NCBI GenBank assembly: GCA_947491985.1
Contig: CANLLR010000001.1
Coordinates: 99,514-163,513 of the forward strand
Direction of reading: 5' to 3'
Source of the DNA: Flavobacteriaceae bacterium
Lineage (GTDB): Bacteria; Bacteroidota; Bacteroidia; Flavobacteriales; Flavobacteriaceae
DNA length: 64,000 nt
The notes beneath the pieces were generated by a model. That model made no database searches. It saw only the letters and a list, made by a program, of their open reading frames with translations, and was not told the origin of the DNA. Position numbers and translations under genes: made by a program. The number at the start of each line of letters is the position of its first letter. Within the stretch, counting starts at the first letter, position 1. Below are positions 33,811 through 43,175 of this stretch, piece by piece.

Positions 33811-35574
33811 TTATGTTATTTGCTTTTCTAAATTCGATATAATTGCCACAGCTTTATCGTAATCTTGATGAATAATCGTACTTGTTGACGGAGCATAACG
33901 CGCCAATTCACAACTTTCGGTCAACGTGATAAAAGCGTTTACCGTTTCTGAATTTGCTTTTCTTGTCAACAAAATTTCGATAATTTTTTCCTTACTCATC
34001 TCTGACGTTTCGATGTGTAATTTTGCTTTTAAGAAGTTGTGCATCGCTTTTTCAAGGGCAATGTAAAACGGCGCTTTGTTGTTGATGTGTTTTTTGGCTT
34101 CCGACAAATATTTCTTCGCCAATGCATTCGATTTTTTAATTTTATTCCCGGCAACATCGTTGTCTGATGCTTCTTTTTTTCTTCGTACCAAAACCAATAA
34201 CGGAATGGCTAAAAATGGTAAAAACACCAACGAATAAAACAATCCTGAACCTAAGAAATCTTCTGATGTTGTCAATTTTAAAGTTGCTTTTTGTTTGATA
34301 AAAGCAAACGTTTTACTCGCGGTAACAGGCACTTTTACGCTTCCTTTCGGGGAAGAAGTAGTGCTGGCTACTCCTGGTCCGTCCAAAACGTTTATTCGAA
34401 TCTCATTCGAGGTAATGGTTTTGTATTTCAACGTCCCCAAATCAAAATAGGTAAAACGCATAGGTTTTATAGCGTAATTTCCTTTGTATTGTGGAATTAT
34501 CGTATACTTATCCGAAATGCTTCCTCTCATTCCAGAGAGCGGCGTGTCTACATTTTCTTTGTGTTCTGGATCGTACATTTCCAAAGCTGGTGGCACTACT
34601 GGTTTTGGGAGATTGAATAGTTTTAAATTCCCAGTTCCTGTAATGGCTATTTTTAAATCGAGTGACTCTCCGTTTTGTAAGGTAGTCCGCGATGGAACCA
34701 CAGTGAAATCAAATTTTCCAACTGCTCCAGTGAAGTCATCTGGTTTTCCTGCTTCTGGCAATGCTTTTACATTGATAATTTTACTTCCTGCCGACACTCT
34801 TTTACTGTCATCAACCAGTTGCACTTGTCCCCACGCGTTGCGTCTTCCTGTTGGCACTTGACAATCTATGTCTAATGATAGCGGTTCGATTTCTAAATTA
34901 CCTGATTTTTGAGGATAAAGCACTGTTTTTCTTAATACCACATAGCGATAACGTTCTCCTTTAAAGATTCCTTCTTCAGCAACCAATTGCTTGATGTCGA
35001 TGTTTTGACTCCAAAAATCATTGTATTTGGGTTTGTTCAATTCGCGCCAATTGGTAATTCCTATGTTGTAACTAAAATATAATTTGTACACCACCGTAAT
35101 AGGTTCGTTGACATACGGATTGGCTTTTGAAATATCGGCTACCAAGTACAAATTATTATCCGCACGCACCAAAGGTTCTTGATTCGGATCTTTAGGCAAT
35201 TCGACAGCGTTGGTGACGTTGATAGAAATTGGAGTGGTTTTATATGTTTGCCCATTGATTTCAATGGAAGCTTGTTTGATAACCAAATTCCCTTTTCGCA
35301 TCGGCATCAACGTATACGAATACGCTTTGTTGAACGTACTTCGTCCGTTAATCCACGATTGGCTTACCATTTGACTCGGACCAGAAACTACTTTAAATCC
35401 GGATGCTTCAAAATTGGGCGGATTAAATTCATCGCCATCAGCATTCATTGTAAAATCGATGCGAAGGCGTTCGTTCAATCCCAAAGAATTCTTACTCACT
35501 TTGGCTTCAAATTGTACTTGAGCAAAAGCAGCGTAGTTTAATAGAAATAGTATATAAAATAATCGTTTAGTCAC
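33811..35574 (-). CDS. batD: BatD protein
   Basis: Large membrane protein (about 587 residues) of the Bat operon. A signal peptide VTKRLFYILFLLNYAAFAQ (start as GTG at 35574) precedes repeated beta-sandwich domains typical of BatD (QVQFEAKVSKNSLGLNERLRIDFT; NSEPV-type PNYNDFWSQNIDIK), one transmembrane segment near LFYSLVFLPFLAIPLLVLVRRK (about residue 440), and a cytoplasmic helical tail. The reading frame has no ATG at this position: a TTG at 35619 would add 15 codons, but the signal peptide fits the GTG. Presumed oxidative-stress or envelope role. Confidence 0.86.
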   Translation of the reverse strand: MTKRLFYILFLLNYAAFAQVQFEAKVSKNSLGLNERLRIDFTMNADGDEFNPPNFEASGFKVVSGPSQMVSQSWINGRSTFNKAYSYTLMPMRKGNLVIKQASIEINGQTYKTTPISINVTNAVELPKDPNQEPLVRADNNLYLVADISKANPYVNEPITVVYKLYFSYNIGITNWRELNKPKYNDFWSQNIDIKQLVAEEGIFKGERYRYVVLRKTVLYPQKSGNLEIEPLSLDIDCQVPTGRRNAWGQVQLVDDSKRVSAGSKIINVKALPEAGKPDDFTGAVGKFDFTVVPSRTTLQNGESLDLKIAITGTGNLKLFNLPKPVVPPALEMYDPEHKENVDTPLSGMRGSISDKYTIIPQYKGNYAIKPMRFTYFDLGTLKYKTITSNEIRINVLDGPGVASTTSSPKGSVKVPVTASKTFAFIKQKATLKLTTSEDFLGSGLFYSLVFLPFLAIPLLVLVRRKKEASDNDVAGNKIKKSNALAKKYLSEAKKHINNKAPFYIALEKAMHNFLKAKLHIETSEMSKEKIIEILLTRKANSETVNAFITLTESCELARYAPSTSTIIHQDYDKAVAIISNLEKQIT

Positions 35575-35637
35575 GCTTGTTGTTTTATTGTGTTCATGAA
35601 CCTTCGTTTTGATTTTCAATTTGTACTACCTAATTGA

Positions 35638-36435
35638 TTACCAGTCTTTTTCAGCTCTTTGCGGATTGACATTTGCCTTTTGCAAGTTCACTTTATCTTG
35701 CACTTTTTTTTCTTCGTTGTTCACCGCATCGAGCAAACTTTCTACTCGTTGTTTCGACATTTGACCTGGTTTTTCTTTTGGTTGACCTTGATTTTTGTTG
35801 TCGTTTTTGTCTTTTTCGTTTTGACCTTCTTTATTTTTATCGTCTTTCTTGTCTTCTTTCTTGTCTTCTTTTTTGTCGTCCTTCTTATCTTCTTTTTTAT
35901 CGTTCTTTTTGTCTTTGTCGTCCTTCTTGTCGTCTTTGTTATCTTGTTTTTTGTCTTTTCCATCGCCATCTTTTTTCGGCGGATTGTTTTTCAAATACAA
36001 CTTTGCCAACGCATAATTGTAGCGCGTTTCTTCATCAGTTGGATTGTTTCGCAAGGCCTTTTTATACGTTTCTACAGCGCCTTCATAATTTTTTTCATTC
36101 ATCAAACAATTGCCTAAATTATGAAAAGCTTGGTGTTTTTCAGCTTTTGTTTTTGCATTTTTGATGGCTTTTGCAAACTGGTATTTGGCTTCTGTCGATT
36201 GTTTTTGTTGGTAAATAGAAGTCCCTAAATTATATGATGCCTTTGCTTTTTTGGAGAATTTTGCTTGCGATATACGATACTCGGCTTCGGCATCAGCGTA
36301 GTTTTTTTTCTCAAAAGCATCGTTCCCTTTTGGCAGGTAATTATCTTTCTCTGTCTTTTTATTATTCGCACTCGAATCTTGCGCTTGCAACGCCCAAGAA
36401 AACAAAATGAGACTGTATACTAGTAGCTTTTTCAT
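35638..36435 (-). CDS. batC: BatC-like TPR protein with a long Lys/Asp/Glu tail
   Basis: 265 residues: signal peptide MKKLLVYSLILFSWALQAQ, TPR repeats (ADAEAEYRISQAKFSKKAKASYNLG; HQAFHNLGNCLMNEKNYEGAVETYKKAL), then a highly charged stretch (residues about 160-225) made almost only of Lys, Asp, Glu and Asn, and a conserved helix RVESLLDAVNNEEKKVQDKV near the end. The start overlaps the batB stop by 4 bases. The tail is encoded by GA/GAT/AAG-rich repeats that read as spurious ORFs on the other strand. Confidence 0.87.
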   Translation of the reverse strand: MKKLLVYSLILFSWALQAQDSSANNKKTEKDNYLPKGNDAFEKKNYADAEAEYRISQAKFSKKAKASYNLGTSIYQQKQSTEAKYQFAKAIKNAKTKAEKHQAFHNLGNCLMNEKNYEGAVETYKKALRNNPTDEETRYNYALAKLYLKNNPPKKDGDGKDKKQDNKDDKKDDKDKKNDKKEDKKDDKKEDKKEDKKDDKNKEGQNEKDKNDNKNQGQPKEKPGQMSKQRVESLLDAVNNEEKKVQDKVNLQKANVNPQRAEKDW

Positions 36436-37472
36436 TCGTCTTTTTCATTAAATAAGTTCATCTTTTGTACCCATTTTGTTTTTCTTTCCAATAAGAAAAC
36501 ATCCAACAGCAACAAGAAAAATCCAAACCCTAAAAACCATTGAAATTGCGATTGAAAGTTGGCCGTTTGCATGCCTTCAAATTCGGTTTTCTGAATGTTA
36601 TCCAATGTATTTTTTACAAAATCTAAAACGTTTTTGGTGTTGTTCCCATCGACGTAACCTTTAGAATTTTTACCAATTTTTGTCAAGATTTCAGCGTTTC
36701 TTTTGGTGATAACAACTTCGCCGTTTTTATCCCTTTGAAAACTATCAACAATGCCGTTGCGTTTTAACGGAATTGGTCCGCCTTTTTCGCTTCCTACGCC
36801 AATAGTGATAATTTTTAAACCTAATTTTTGAGCTTCCGATGCAGCGTCTTCGGCATTTTCCGAATGATCTTCTCCGTCAGAAATCAGAATCAACAATTTA
36901 TTGGTTTTGTCTTTCTTATCAAAAAATGTAGTCGCTGCCAAATTTATTGCTTCATCCAACGAGGTTCCTTGAGACGAAATCATGGTGGTGTTCATGCCTT
37001 GCAAGAACATTTTTGCCACACTATAATCGGTGGTTATTGGCAATACAGGGAAAGCACTTCCAGAGTAGGCAATAATTCCGATGCGATCGCTTCCCAATTG
37101 GTTGATTAATTGTGAAACGAGTTGCTTGCTTTTTTCCAATCGATTGGGCGCAACGTCTTCAGCCAACATACTTTTGGATACATCAATGGCAAAAACAATG
37201 TCTATTCCTTCGCGTTTTACCGTTTCGATTTTGGTTCCCATTTTCGGATTTACCAAACCAATTATCAAAGACGTTAATGCCAAAAGCAAAACCGAAATTT
37301 TCAAAATGGGTTTAAAAACCGACTTTTCTGGACTTAATTTTTGAATCAAATTCAAATCGCCAAAAGCGCGTTGTTTTTTTCTTTTCCAATACTGCACGTA
37401 TAGAAAAAGCAAGACCAATAATGGAATCACAAACAGTAGATACAAATACCCTTTTTCTTCTAATTCGTACAT
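36432..37472 (-). CDS. batB: BatB, VWA-domain membrane protein
   Basis: 346 residues from MYELEEKGYLYLLFVIPLLV. Two N-terminal membrane segments are followed by a von Willebrand A domain with an intact MIDAS: DxSxS in FAIDVSKSMLAEDVAPNRLE, Thr in SSQGTSLDEAINLA, Asp in LLILISDGEDHSENAEDA; a final membrane segment is near FQWFLGFGFFLLLLDVFLLE. Metal-dependent ligand binding is expected. The open frame starts two codons earlier at a TTG, but the ATG at 37472 is preferred. Between batA and batC in the operon. Confidence 0.9.
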   Translation of the reverse strand: MYELEEKGYLYLLFVIPLLVLLFLYVQYWKRKKQRAFGDLNLIQKLSPEKSVFKPILKISVLLLALTSLIIGLVNPKMGTKIETVKREGIDIVFAIDVSKSMLAEDVAPNRLEKSKQLVSQLINQLGSDRIGIIAYSGSAFPVLPITTDYSVAKMFLQGMNTTMISSQGTSLDEAINLAATTFFDKKDKTNKLLILISDGEDHSENAEDAASEAQKLGLKIITIGVGSEKGGPIPLKRNGIVDSFQRDKNGEVVITKRNAEILTKIGKNSKGYVDGNNTKNVLDFVKNTLDNIQKTEFEGMQTANFQSQFQWFLGFGFFLLLLDVFLLERKTKWVQKMNLFNEKDE

Positions 37473-37478
37473 ATTCAA

Positions 37479-38483
37479 TTATATAAAACTTCTAAAAATC
37501 GTGTTTCGAGCACCAATTTCAATCAATACCAATATTCCTGCGAGCCAAACAAACGGTCGGAATTTTTCATCGTAATCGTAAAATTTCAACTCTTCGATTT
37601 CGGTGGTTTCTAATTTATTAATTTCCTTATAAATAGACTCTAACTTACTATTGCTATTGGCTCTGAAATATTTTCCTCCTGTATTTTTAGAGATTGTTTT
37701 TAGCAATTCTACATCAATTTCAACAGGCATCATCTTAAATAAAAAGCCGCCATTGGGAGCGTACGCATAGGGAAATTCGGCCATTCCGTTAGTCCCAATT
37801 CCGATAGTGTAGACTTTAATTCCATATTCCTGTGCAATTTGCGACGCCGTTTCTGGTTCTATAAATCCAGCGTTGTTCACTCCGTCAGTCAATAAAATAA
37901 TGACTTTACTCTTTGCTTTACTGTCTTTTAAACGGTTTACTGCAGTGGTCAATCCCATTCCGATTCCGGTTCCGTCTTGAATAACATTATCGTATTTGAT
38001 GTCTTTTATCGCTTGTTCAATAATCGCTTTATCACTTGTTACAGGCGTTTTGGTGTAGGCTTCTGCAGCATACACTACAATTCCGATTCGATCGTTGGGA
38101 CGTCCTTCTACAAAATTAGCTGCTACTTCTTTCAGTGCTTCCATTCGATTCGGTTTCAAATCTTTCGCCAACATACTTCCCGAAACGTCAATCGCCATGA
38201 CGATGTCGATTCCTTTGGTCGTTTTAGTTTGGTTGCTGATGTTTACGGTACGTGGTCTTGCCATTGCTACAATCAGCGCACTCAAAGCGAACAAGCGCAG
38301 AACAAACAAATACGGTTTGAGTTTGGCTAATAGCGATTTTGAGTTTTTAAATCCGTTTACTGAACTTATTTTCAATGTTGGTGTTTGCTGTTTGCATTTC
38401 CAAAGTTGCCATGCTATAGCCAATGGAAGCAGTAAAAACAACCAGAAAAACTCGGGATTTAAAAATGTACTATCCTGTATCAT
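37479..38483 (-). CDS. batA: BatA, VWA-domain membrane protein
   Basis: 334 residues: membrane segments at the N-terminus (FLNPEFFWLFLLLPLAIAWQL; YLFVLRLFALSALIVAMARP), then a VWA domain with complete MIDAS: DVSGSMLAKDLKPNRMEAL, Thr in IQDGTGIGMGLTTAV, Asp in KVIILLTDGVNNAGFIEPE; a membrane segment is near FVWLAGILVLIEIGA. Starts within the stop of the upstream gene (TAATG, 1-base overlap), so it is translationally coupled. Confidence 0.92.
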   Translation of the reverse strand: MIQDSTFLNPEFFWLFLLLPLAIAWQLWKCKQQTPTLKISSVNGFKNSKSLLAKLKPYLFVLRLFALSALIVAMARPRTVNISNQTKTTKGIDIVMAIDVSGSMLAKDLKPNRMEALKEVAANFVEGRPNDRIGIVVYAAEAYTKTPVTSDKAIIEQAIKDIKYDNVIQDGTGIGMGLTTAVNRLKDSKAKSKVIILLTDGVNNAGFIEPETASQIAQEYGIKVYTIGIGTNGMAEFPYAYAPNGGFLFKMMPVEIDVELLKTISKNTGGKYFRANSNSKLESIYKEINKLETTEIEELKFYDYDEKFRPFVWLAGILVLIEIGARNTIFRSFI

Positions 38484-40111
38484 TATTGCTCTGCTTGTTT
38501 AAGTTCGACCGAGTTTAAAACGCGTTCCATGATTTCTTTTCCGAACGTGTCTTCTTCCTTGTGCATGATCACAATTTGTTGCAAACCGCCATCTTGTTTG
38601 AAAAGCGCGACTTCATAATACATCTTGGTCGATTTGGTTTTTGCCTTATTGAAAGATGTTAACGATCCATACGATTTTTTACCTTTTACACCCTGTTGCG
38701 TGTCAAAATCTTCTGATTTTACGATGATGTTGGCGGCTCCGTCTTTTTCAAAAGTTTCGATGGCAACATTGATGGCTTTTTCTAAATCGACTTCGGTTTC
38801 TTTTTTGTATTTCAACGTGCTAACTTGAATAAAAATAGCGTCCGACATCGAGCCATAACTGAACAACTGCATTTCTTTCATCAACGCCAAGGTGTTTTTG
38901 GACATTGTGGTGGCGACATCGATTCGTTTTAAAACTTGTGGTGTTTCGATTTTCACACCAGGATTTCCGTATTCGCTATAAATCCACTCGCCTTCGAGCA
39001 ATTCTTTAGTTGGATTTCCGAGTACTCTGTCTTTTACATAATCAAATCCTTTCACGGCGATTAGAGTCGCTAATGTTCCAACAAGTACAAAAGTTATTAT
39101 TCCAATAATGGTGAAAAGGCGTTTTTGTTGTTGTTTTTTTAGTTTTTTCAAACGCGCCAATTCCTTTTGTTCTTCGTTCCATTGTTCGAGTTCATCGGTT
39201 TCTTCAACCACTACTGGAATCGAATTATGAATGGTCACAATCGTACTGGAAATGCGTTTTTTGTCTTCTTCTATTTCATATTCAAGCGGTTTTACTTTGG
39301 CAAATTTCACCAAATCGGCTTGCTTTAGTACTTTTTCTAAATTTTCGAGCGTTGCTGCTGAAAGTTTTAATTTTTTGTTTTTGGCCGTATGTCGTAAACT
39401 CACAATCAACTCAGAAGTGGTGCTTTCCATGGCTGGAATTTTAATTTCTTCTTCGATGTAGGTCCGCGCAATATAGGTCAATTCGGAATAATACGATTTG
39501 ATTTCTCCTTTTTGCCAAAGTCCTTTTGATTCGAGTTGTTGAAGTAAAGAAGTTGCTTTTTCTATAGGTGAAGTGAAAATAACTTCGGCTGTTTTTTCTT
39601 TCTTCGGTTGTTTTTTATACCACCAATATCCCAAAGCAATAAGGGCTAAAAAACCAATAATTCCGAGCACGTATTTCCACCAAACGCTTTCACTTTCAGC
39701 GGCGGCGATTGTTTTGATATCGTACATGCGTTGTTTGAGCGTATCGACTTTCACGTCGTTGATTTCGATTTTCACACTGTCGGTAAAAACCGGTTTCCCA
39801 TTAATTAAAATCGGCAATCTCGGAACGGTATACTTGCCCGAATCGAACTGTGTGAGTCCGTATTTTTTTATTAATTCGTAACGTCCTCCGTTTTTTATCG
39901 TATCAATTTTATACGACTCAATTACTTCTAAAGCGCCAATAGTTGTGGCTTTTGGAAAAACTACTTTAGATAACGTATCAACATCTGCTTTGATAGTCAA
40001 CTTAAATTCGGCACCAATTTTATTTTTGGTGGTATCGATAGACGTCGTGACTTTTTGTGCAAAAAGCGACGTGGTTGCTAGGAAAAATAGTATGTATAAT
40101 TTGAATCTCAT
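38483..40111 (-). CDS. bat-operon secreted/membrane protein (BatD-like N-terminal domain)
   Basis: 542 residues: signal peptide MRFKLYILFFLATTSLFAQ, a beta-sandwich segment resembling a BatD/DUF4381-type domain (ADVDTLSKVVFPKATTIGALE; YGLTQFDSGKYTVPRLPIL), a membrane segment (WKYVLGIIGFLALIALGYWW), a cytoplasmic helical middle (GEIKSYYSELTYIARTYIEEEI), a second membrane segment near LFTIIGIITFVLVGTLATLIA, and a C-terminal beta domain. The exact family name is not certain. It is inserted between DUF58 and batA and so is part of the same complex by operon logic. Confidence 0.8.
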   Translation of the reverse strand: MRFKLYILFFLATTSLFAQKVTTSIDTTKNKIGAEFKLTIKADVDTLSKVVFPKATTIGALEVIESYKIDTIKNGGRYELIKKYGLTQFDSGKYTVPRLPILINGKPVFTDSVKIEINDVKVDTLKQRMYDIKTIAAAESESVWWKYVLGIIGFLALIALGYWWYKKQPKKEKTAEVIFTSPIEKATSLLQQLESKGLWQKGEIKSYYSELTYIARTYIEEEIKIPAMESTTSELIVSLRHTAKNKKLKLSAATLENLEKVLKQADLVKFAKVKPLEYEIEEDKKRISSTIVTIHNSIPVVVEETDELEQWNEEQKELARLKKLKKQQQKRLFTIIGIITFVLVGTLATLIAVKGFDYVKDRVLGNPTKELLEGEWIYSEYGNPGVKIETPQVLKRIDVATTMSKNTLALMKEMQLFSYGSMSDAIFIQVSTLKYKKETEVDLEKAINVAIETFEKDGAANIIVKSEDFDTQQGVKGKKSYGSLTSFNKAKTKSTKMYYEVALFKQDGGLQQIVIMHKEEDTFGKEIMERVLNSVELKQAEQ

Positions 40112-40125
40112 TGGTTTGCTAAGGC

Positions 40126-40992
40126 TTATCTTGATTTAAAATAGCCTAATAATTTTGTTACGTAACTTTCGTCAACTCTTGTGTTTACTGTTCCTGAGCC
40201 ACATTTTGAAAACATATCTTTGAAGTAATTTACTTTCTCTTGATAGTTTTTTTCGTACTGCATTCGCGTATTTTTGGAACTCGTGTCGACCACTAAAATT
40301 TCACCTGATTCGGCGTCTTCCATTTCGACCATTCCGATGTTTGGGATTTTCTCTTCGCGGATATCATAGACCCTAACTCCAGTAATGTCGTGCTTTTTGC
40401 TTGCAATTTTTAATGTTTTCTCGTAATCTTCGTCCACCATAAAATCGGAAATCACAAACACAATCGCTTTCTTTTTTTGTGTTGCCGATAAAAACTTCAA
40501 GGCTTGTGACAAATTGGTTTTTTTGCTTTTGGGTTGGAATTCGATCAACTCTCTAATAATGCGCAATACGTGCGACTTTCCTTTTTTAGGCGGAATGTAC
40601 AATTCGATTTGATCAGAGAACAATACCAATCCAATTTTGTCGTTATTTTGTGTGGCCGAAAATGCCATAGTCGCTGCAATTTCGGTTACAATTTCGCTTT
40701 TCAATTGGTTTTTAGTTCCGAAACTTTCTGAACCTGAAATATCAACCATCAACATCATCGTGAGTTCGCGTTCTTCTTCAAAAACCTTTACGTGAGCTTC
40801 ATTATAACGCGCGGTTACGTTCCAGTCAATCGCTCGAATGTCATCACCGTATTGGTATTGACGCACTTCCGAAAAAGTCATACCACGTCCTTTAAACGAC
40901 GTGTGGTATTCGCCCGAAAAGATGTGATCGCTCAATCGTCGGGTTTTGATTTCTATTTTACGAACTTTTTTGAGTAGGTCTTTGGTTTCCAT
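40126..40992 (-). CDS. DUF58 domain protein
   Basis: 288 residues with no signal peptide or membrane segment. The DUF58 core starts KTRRLSDHIFSGEYHTSFKGRG; YQYGDDIRAIDWNVTARYNEAHVKVFEEEREL is the family signature, then a degenerate VWA-like Asp site (MLMVDISGSESFGTKN). It normally accompanies MoxR ATPases and VWA proteins. Follows moxR with a 70-base spacer holding a palindromic word repeat. Confidence 0.92.
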   Translation of the reverse strand: METKDLLKKVRKIEIKTRRLSDHIFSGEYHTSFKGRGMTFSEVRQYQYGDDIRAIDWNVTARYNEAHVKVFEEERELTMMLMVDISGSESFGTKNQLKSEIVTEIAATMAFSATQNNDKIGLVLFSDQIELYIPPKKGKSHVLRIIRELIEFQPKSKKTNLSQALKFLSATQKKKAIVFVISDFMVDEDYEKTLKIASKKHDITGVRVYDIREEKIPNIGMVEMEDAESGEILVVDTSSKNTRMQYEKNYQEKVNYFKDMFSKCGSGTVNTRVDESYVTKLLGYFKSR

Positions 40993-40998
40993 TATTTT

Positions 40999-41053
40999 AG
41001 TGTTCAGTATTCAGTGTTCAGTGCTCAGTCTGATAACTGAACACTGAGCACTG
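40999..41053. repeat. inverted short-word spacer (word CAGTGTTCAGTG)
   Basis: Left arm GTGTTCAGTATTCAGTGTTC then AGTGCTCAGTCTG; right arm TAACTGAACACTGAGCACTG, its inverse. It lies between moxR and DUF58, both minus strand. The same word occurs at 43112-43170 and partly at 26115-26132. Confidence 0.6.
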
Positions 41054-41062
41054 CCAACTAAA

Positions 41063-42067
41063 TTAAGGTACTTCGATTTCGTTTACGATTTTGTTAATGA
41101 TATCAACCGAAGTGATGTTCTCTGCTTCTGCTTCATACGAAATGCCAATTCTGTGGCGCAAAACATCGTGAACTACTGCGCGAACATCTTCCGGAATTAC
41201 GTAGCCACGGCGTTTGATAAACGCATAGCATTTTGCTGCATTCGCCAAATTAATACTTCCACGAGGTGATGCTCCAAAACTGATTAAGGGTTTAAGACTC
41301 TCTAATTTGTATTTTTCTGGAAAACGAGTGGCAAAAACGATATCCAGAATGTATTTTTCAATTTTTTCATCCATGTAGACTTCACGAACAGCTTCTTGAG
41401 CGCGAAGAATTTGGTCTACCGAAACGACTTGATTGACTTTTTCGTAAGCTCCTTTTAAATTCTGACGAATTACCAGGCGTTCTTCATCCATTTTTGGATA
41501 ATCGATAACCGTTTTTAGCATGAAACGATCGACTTGTGCTTCGGGTAATGGATAGGTTCCTTCTTGATCAATTGGGTTTTGAGTGGCTAAAACCAAAAAT
41601 GGTCGGTCCAATTTAAAGGTAGTATCGCCAATAGTGACTTGTTTTTCTTGCATCGCTTCAAGCAGAGCTGATTGCACTTTAGCAGGCGCACGATTGATCT
41701 CATCGGCCAAAACGAAATTGGCAAAAATGGGACCTTTTTTAATTGAAAACTCATTGGCTTTTATGTTGTAAATCATCGTTCCAACCACGTCAGCTGGCAA
41801 TAAATCGGGTGTAAACTGAATACGGCTAAAAGAACCGTGAACCGCTTGCGACAGTGTATTGATAGCTAGTGTTTTTGCCAAACCAGGAACTCCTTCTAAT
41901 AAAATGTGCCCTTGACCCAAAAGTCCGATTAGCAATCGTTCAACCATGTGTTTTTGACCTACAATTACTTTGTTCATTTCCATTGTAAGTAAATCGATAA
42001 AAGCACTTTCTCTTTCTATTTTTTCATTGATTGCTCTAATGTCTAAAGCAGTACCATTTTCTTCCAT
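41063..42067 (-). CDS. moxR: MoxR family AAA+ ATPase
   Basis: 334 residues. Walker A LLEGVPGLAKTLAIN (about residue 56), Walker B NFVLADEINRAPAKVQSALLEAMQE, sensor region LATQNPIDQEGTYPLPEAQVDRFML, and the MoxR-type C-terminal lid (ASPRGSINLANAAKCYAF). Members chaperone VWA-domain complexes. It is first in the operon moxR-DUF58-unknown-batA-batB-batC-batD-batE. A weak box, minus strand TAATTGTG (42088-42095), may be its promoter. Confidence 0.95.
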   Translation of the reverse strand: MEENGTALDIRAINEKIERESAFIDLLTMEMNKVIVGQKHMVERLLIGLLGQGHILLEGVPGLAKTLAINTLSQAVHGSFSRIQFTPDLLPADVVGTMIYNIKANEFSIKKGPIFANFVLADEINRAPAKVQSALLEAMQEKQVTIGDTTFKLDRPFLVLATQNPIDQEGTYPLPEAQVDRFMLKTVIDYPKMDEERLVIRQNLKGAYEKVNQVVSVDQILRAQEAVREVYMDEKIEKYILDIVFATRFPEKYKLESLKPLISFGASPRGSINLANAAKCYAFIKRRGYVIPEDVRAVVHDVLRHRIGISYEAEAENITSVDIINKIVNEIEVP

Positions 42068-42236
42068 AAATTCTATTTTTTTCGAGGCACAATTAAGTTC
42101 AAAATTTTAACATTTCAAAATTGAAAATTTAATTAGGAAAGGAATGTTAATAATGCGTTAAAACTTACTCACCGCAATCGCTTTTAAGGATGATTTATGA
42201 TTTTGTTTTACTAATTTTAGGGTTTTTAACACCATC

Positions 42237-43106
42237 ATGACAAAAACAAAACTATCACCCATTATTGCAGGAACAATGAATTGGGGTGTTTGGGATAAGA
42301 ATCTCAGCACTTCAGAAATGGCGCATTCAATACATTTATGTGCTGAAAACGGAATTAGCACTTTTGACCACGCCGATATTTATGGTGGTTATACCACCGA
42401 AGCTGCTTTTGGAAAGGCATTTCAAGAAAGCAAAACTGCTCGTGAAAAAGTACAATTTATATCGAAATGCGGCATCCAGCATACCCAAGGTAGAGACAAC
42501 TCAATTAAGCACTACGATTACAGTAAAAAATACATCATTTGGTCGGTAGAAAATTCGTTGAAAAATCTAAAAACAGATTATTTGGATGTGTTGCTTTTGC
42601 ATCGTCCGAGTCCGTTAATGGTAGCCGATGAAATAGCTGAAGCGGTAACCCAATTGAAAGCCGAAAGAAAAATTATCGATTTTGGGGTTTCGAATTTCAC
42701 CACCTCGCAAACCGAATTAATTCAACAAAAAACTACTGTAAATTACAACCAAATTCAATTTTCGGCCACGCATCACAAAATCATGTTGGACGGCAGTTTG
42801 GATTACATGCAAATGCACAACATTCGCCCGATGTCCTGGAATCCGTTGGGTTCTGTTTTTAGAGAAGATAACGAGCAAACCCGTCGATTGAAAAAACTTT
42901 TAGTGCAATTGGTTGAGAAATATAGCGTCGGATCGGACACGATTTTATTGGCCTGGATTTTAAAACATCCTTCCAAAGTAATTCCCGTTGCCGGAACCGT
43001 AAATAGCGCCCGAATTCAAGCATTGGACAAAGCCATTAATTTGGATTTAGACCCATTGGATTGGTTTGCTATTTGGAGCGAAAGTATGGGAGAAAAAGTG
43101 CCGTAA
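42237..43106 (+). CDS. aldo/keto reductase
   Basis: NAD(P)H-dependent carbonyl reductase of the AKR superfamily, 289 residues. (beta/alpha)8 marks: IAGTMNWGVWDKNLS, the Asp/Tyr catalytic region ISTFDHADIYGGYTTEAAFG, ISKCGIQ, then DYLDVLLLHRPSPLM, VNYNQIQFSATHHKIM, and the cofactor segment VIPVAGTVNSARIQALDKA. Substrate cannot be predicted. It starts within the spacer after moxR, divergent from that operon. Confidence 0.93.
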   Translation: MTKTKLSPIIAGTMNWGVWDKNLSTSEMAHSIHLCAENGISTFDHADIYGGYTTEAAFGKAFQESKTAREKVQFISKCGIQHTQGRDNSIKHYDYSKKYIIWSVENSLKNLKTDYLDVLLLHRPSPLMVADEIAEAVTQLKAERKIIDFGVSNFTTSQTELIQQKTTVNYNQIQFSATHHKIMLDGSLDYMQMHNIRPMSWNPLGSVFREDNEQTRRLKKLLVQLVEKYSVGSDTILLAWILKHPSKVIPVAGTVNSARIQALDKAINLDLDPLDWFAIWSESMGEKVP

Positions 43107-43111
43107 AAAAG

Positions 43112-43170
43112 TTGACAGTATTCAGTGTACAGTAAACAGTCTGAGCACCGAACACTGAGCACTGAACACT
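43112..43170. repeat. inverted short-word spacer (word CAGTGTTCAGTG)
   Basis: Left arm GACAGTATTCAGTGTACAGT then AAACAGTC; right arm CCGAACACTGAGCACTGAAC then ACT, the inverse. Lies between the aldo/keto reductase and the AlbA_2 protein gene. Confidence 0.55.
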
Positions 43171-43175
43171 AAAAA

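Noticed and set aside
35659..36164. Long plus-strand ORFs antisense to batC
   Set aside because: They are the complement of the Lys/Asp/Glu-coding repeats and read as runs of Phe, Val, Leu and Cys; no promoter or homology pattern.
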